Positions 61,647 through 64,000 of a DNA stretch of 64,000 nucleotides are shown one piece after another. The notes under the pieces are model-generated. The model saw nothing but the letters and a program-made list of their open reading frames with translations. It searched no databases and had not been told where the DNA came from. This DNA is from Solea solea. Its lineage: Eukaryota > Chordata > Actinopteri > Pleuronectiformes > Soleidae. Each line of letters begins with the position of its first letter. The stretch's first letter is position 1. Location: assembly GCF_958295425.1 (NCBI RefSeq), contig NC_081154.1, positions 8,255,341 to 8,319,340 of the forward strand, read 5' to 3'. The translations under genes were made by a program, and so were the position numbers.

Positions 61647-61800
61647 CTGTGGGAAGAAGTTAAAATACGGACCGGGAGAGACTGGGTTTCGGCGCAGAAT
61701 GTAGCGGTCGCGGGGAGGAGACTTTACGCAGCGAAATGGTGGAGGAGCGCTGCTGCTGACAAAGTACTGAGCACCGGAAGATCTCGCGAGATATGGGCAA
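61640..61800 (-). promoter_or_regulatory. srcap: CpG-rich srcap promoter with TCTCGCGAGA and ETS motifs
   Basis: A cluster of CpG dinucleotides in an otherwise AT-rich area. TCTCGCGAGA, a palindromic core-promoter element reported to be bound by BANP, lies at 61,782-61,791. An ETS site ACCGGAAG lies at 61,773-61,780. No TATA box. The combination is typical of constitutively active housekeeping promoters, which suits a chromatin factor. Direction toward srcap is inferred from the adjacent exon. Confidence 0.7.
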
Positions 61801-64000
61801 GCGCGCCACTTAAAATGTTGACATTTGTGGACGTCTGTACGTTATTTGCACGTTTGTGATTGTTAAAACGAGAATAAAAGTACATATTTACTAATCTGTC
61901 ATAGTCCCATGTAATGTTTCATTGCAATGCAATCCGCTTATTTTCGAGTTTTCTAAAAATAAGTTTTATACGTGTTTTCCTTTTATGATAACAATGTTTT
62001 TGTTTTCCATGATTATGTGGACATTTTTGATGTAATGTGACAATTAAGTAAATCGTTTTCCTTTTTAAATATGGAATTTGGGCTTGAAAATGTTATGCAA
62101 AACCGAGACAATTTGTCAATTCATCAATTAACTGTTAAATAATGTAAAAATATGTCTGCTGGTCAACTTCTTGTTAAAAATGATCACAGGCTCTCATATG
62201 TGAGGCTCTATAGCTTTCTTAAAGACACAAATTAAAGAAATCAATATATTTTGTAATAATTTAGTTTGAATGCAGTGACAAATACTTATTGAAGATACAT
62301 CATCCTGATTTCTTCCAAATCTTGGATAAAATTGTGAATTGTGAAAAGGACCATAGCACTAGACGTAGACCCTATATAGACTTTCGTATTGTGAGTATTT
62401 TTTATTTTCCTGTTAATTCCTCATTAAATTAAAACTACGACCAGTTAACTGACAATTTGACAGATAGAATGATAATTTTAACATTATTTACCATAATGAT
62501 GGATGCATTTTAAGCAAATTAACAAACTATGTGAGACTGTGGGAATTTCACCTTTTTTAGTCATAATAGTAAACTGGAAGATTGTGTTTTGGACAGTTGG
62601 TCAAACTGAATTTGACACCAGAGTAAAATGATACTATTTTCATAATAAATTGACGGTATTTCACTTTTGGTAGAATATATTTAACATATGCACATAAGGC
62701 TGCTGTGATATTTAGTATGAAATACTAATCTAATAAAAAAATGAAATATAAAATTCCTAAGCTTCACCCCAGTCTTTTTGCTATATTTGTGTATTGTAAA
62801 TGTCAATGTGGACTGAGACTGTAAAAAAACAGTAGTAATAGTTAAAAGCACTTTGAGTTGCCCCGTGTATGAATAGTGCTATATAAATAAACTTGCCTTG
62901 ACTTAACTGCACTGATAATAATTGGGTTTAGAACAAAAGAAGCACACAACAGAGTAAACAACAATTCATTTAATAATTAATCTTTGTGGTCTCTAGGGAA
63001 GGGGTTTGAAAGGTATAAAATGGTCATATTAAAATAATCGACCCAGTCTTTTTCCTCTCAGGATACCCACTGTCTGGTTGTCTCTTGACACACGTCCTTA
63101 TATTTGTTTTTCAATTCATCAGCAGATGTCCCACTTATCCGTGTATATAATTTATTTTTGTTGAACAACTTGACAGTTCAATGTACAGGGCTACCATAGT
63201 CCCAAATGGAAACGGCACACAACCAGTGGCAAACAGGTAAACCTCTCTCGCATAACAAAGACATAGATGAGATCCTTGAAGAGGCCAGAGGTTGCAATCA
63301 ATAAGGCTTAATGTTCACAAGCATTAAAAAGTTTTCTGTGAAGAAAGCCTTCTGCTTCGTCTTTTGCATGATTTGAAACATTACTACCTGGGGAGAGAGT
63401 ACTGGTTGATACCTGAAACAATGACAAATAACATAACAATGAATATATTTATTATTATAGAAGATAATTAATGTTAAGAATAATAATTACAAAGGCAATA
63501 TCTCTAGACTACTATAATCTGGTCCTGCTTGTATAGTCAAAAGGAGACTGGAAAACAGTTACAGGAAGCTCTAAAATACTGTGTTTATTCACACAGTTCA
63601 TTTCACCATCCATCCTTTGAAAACAAAAACAAGCCAAAAGGTTGAATTTTATCAGTGAAACTGAAGGTTTGGGGTTACATTTTTGGGTAATGCGGGAAAC
63701 TGAGGTACAATGCTTACTGATACTCATCAAATGGTGTAATCAATAATCTGTCTTTTCACACTGACAAAAAGACACAAAGACAGAACAGAAAGCACCACTT
63801 TACCACTGTATTTCTAAAAACCCTCAACCACAATACCTAATCAGGCTTGATTTATGTAGAAGAGGGGTTTATAATATCCCATGAGATAACCAAGCTGAGA
63901 ATGAACCCATGACATGTTCTCAAAGTGTAAATCCCTCTGGAAGTTTTTCCAATCCATCTTGAATAGGCTGATTAAACGTATGGTTGATAATTCACCTGAC
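61801..64000. other. Upstream flank of srcap without identified gene
   Basis: AT-rich sequence. A retroposon tail lies at 62,845-62,900. From 63,000 to the end I see no splice-supported exon and no recognisable protein; a minus-strand frame at 63,512-63,730 has no known motif. It could be the 3' UTR of a neighbouring gene, but nothing shows this. Confidence 0.5.
62845..62900 (+). repeat. LINE-like 3' tail
   Basis: 'agcactttgagttgcc' followed by 'gtgctatataaataaac' is the conserved 3' end of fish L2-like non-LTR retrotransposons. Only the tail is present, consistent with 5' truncation. Confidence 0.65.

Overview
The window looks like teleost fish nuclear DNA. It is AT-rich, with multi-exon GT-AG genes, CA/TA microsatellites, a tRNA-derived SINE family, an L2-like LINE relic and several non-autonomous DNA transposons. 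The gene order ARHGAP17 - STX4 - SRCAP brings together genes that in human all lie on 16p (ARHGAP17 at 16p12, STX4 and SRCAP at 16p11.2). This supports the identifications.

Layout: (1) 1-20,333 is most likely the large first intron of an arhgap17-like gene on the minus strand. Its first coding exon (20,334-20,386) is only 53 nt long, and its GC-rich 5' region ends near 20,680. I found no other convincing exon in this 20 kb; it holds the SINE, LINE and DNA-transposon relics and microsatellites. (2) 22,286-27,005 (+) is a complete 10-exon syntaxin-4 gene (297 aa). (3) 29,328-32,917 (+) is a second complete 10-exon syntaxin-4 gene (298 aa), a tandem duplicate with the same exon phases. Directly behind its stop codon lies a fragment of a third copy (end of intron 7 plus exon 8), split by a SINE with a 13-bp target-site duplication. 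(4) 35,412-58,954 (-) is the coding region of srcap, the SNF2/INO80-family ATPase of the H2A.Z-loading complex. I resolved 32 coding exons with consistent phases (about 4,365 aa), with non-coding 5' exons back to a CpG-rich promoter at about 61,500-61,800. (5) 61,800-64,000 holds no gene that I can identify, only a LINE-like 3' tail.

The genes are functionally independent: a BAR-RhoGAP of the membrane/actin system, plasma-membrane t-SNAREs, and a chromatin remodeller. arhgap17 and stx4a are divergent with about 1.9 kb between start codons; stx4b and srcap are convergent. The most unusual points are the intact stx4 duplicate with changes at functional positions, the third-copy relic, the giant N-terminal srcap exon (at least 968 codons) that has no counterpart in human SRCAP as I know it, a GC-AG intron in srcap, and a srcap promoter carrying TCTCGCGAGA, ETS and YY1 motifs.
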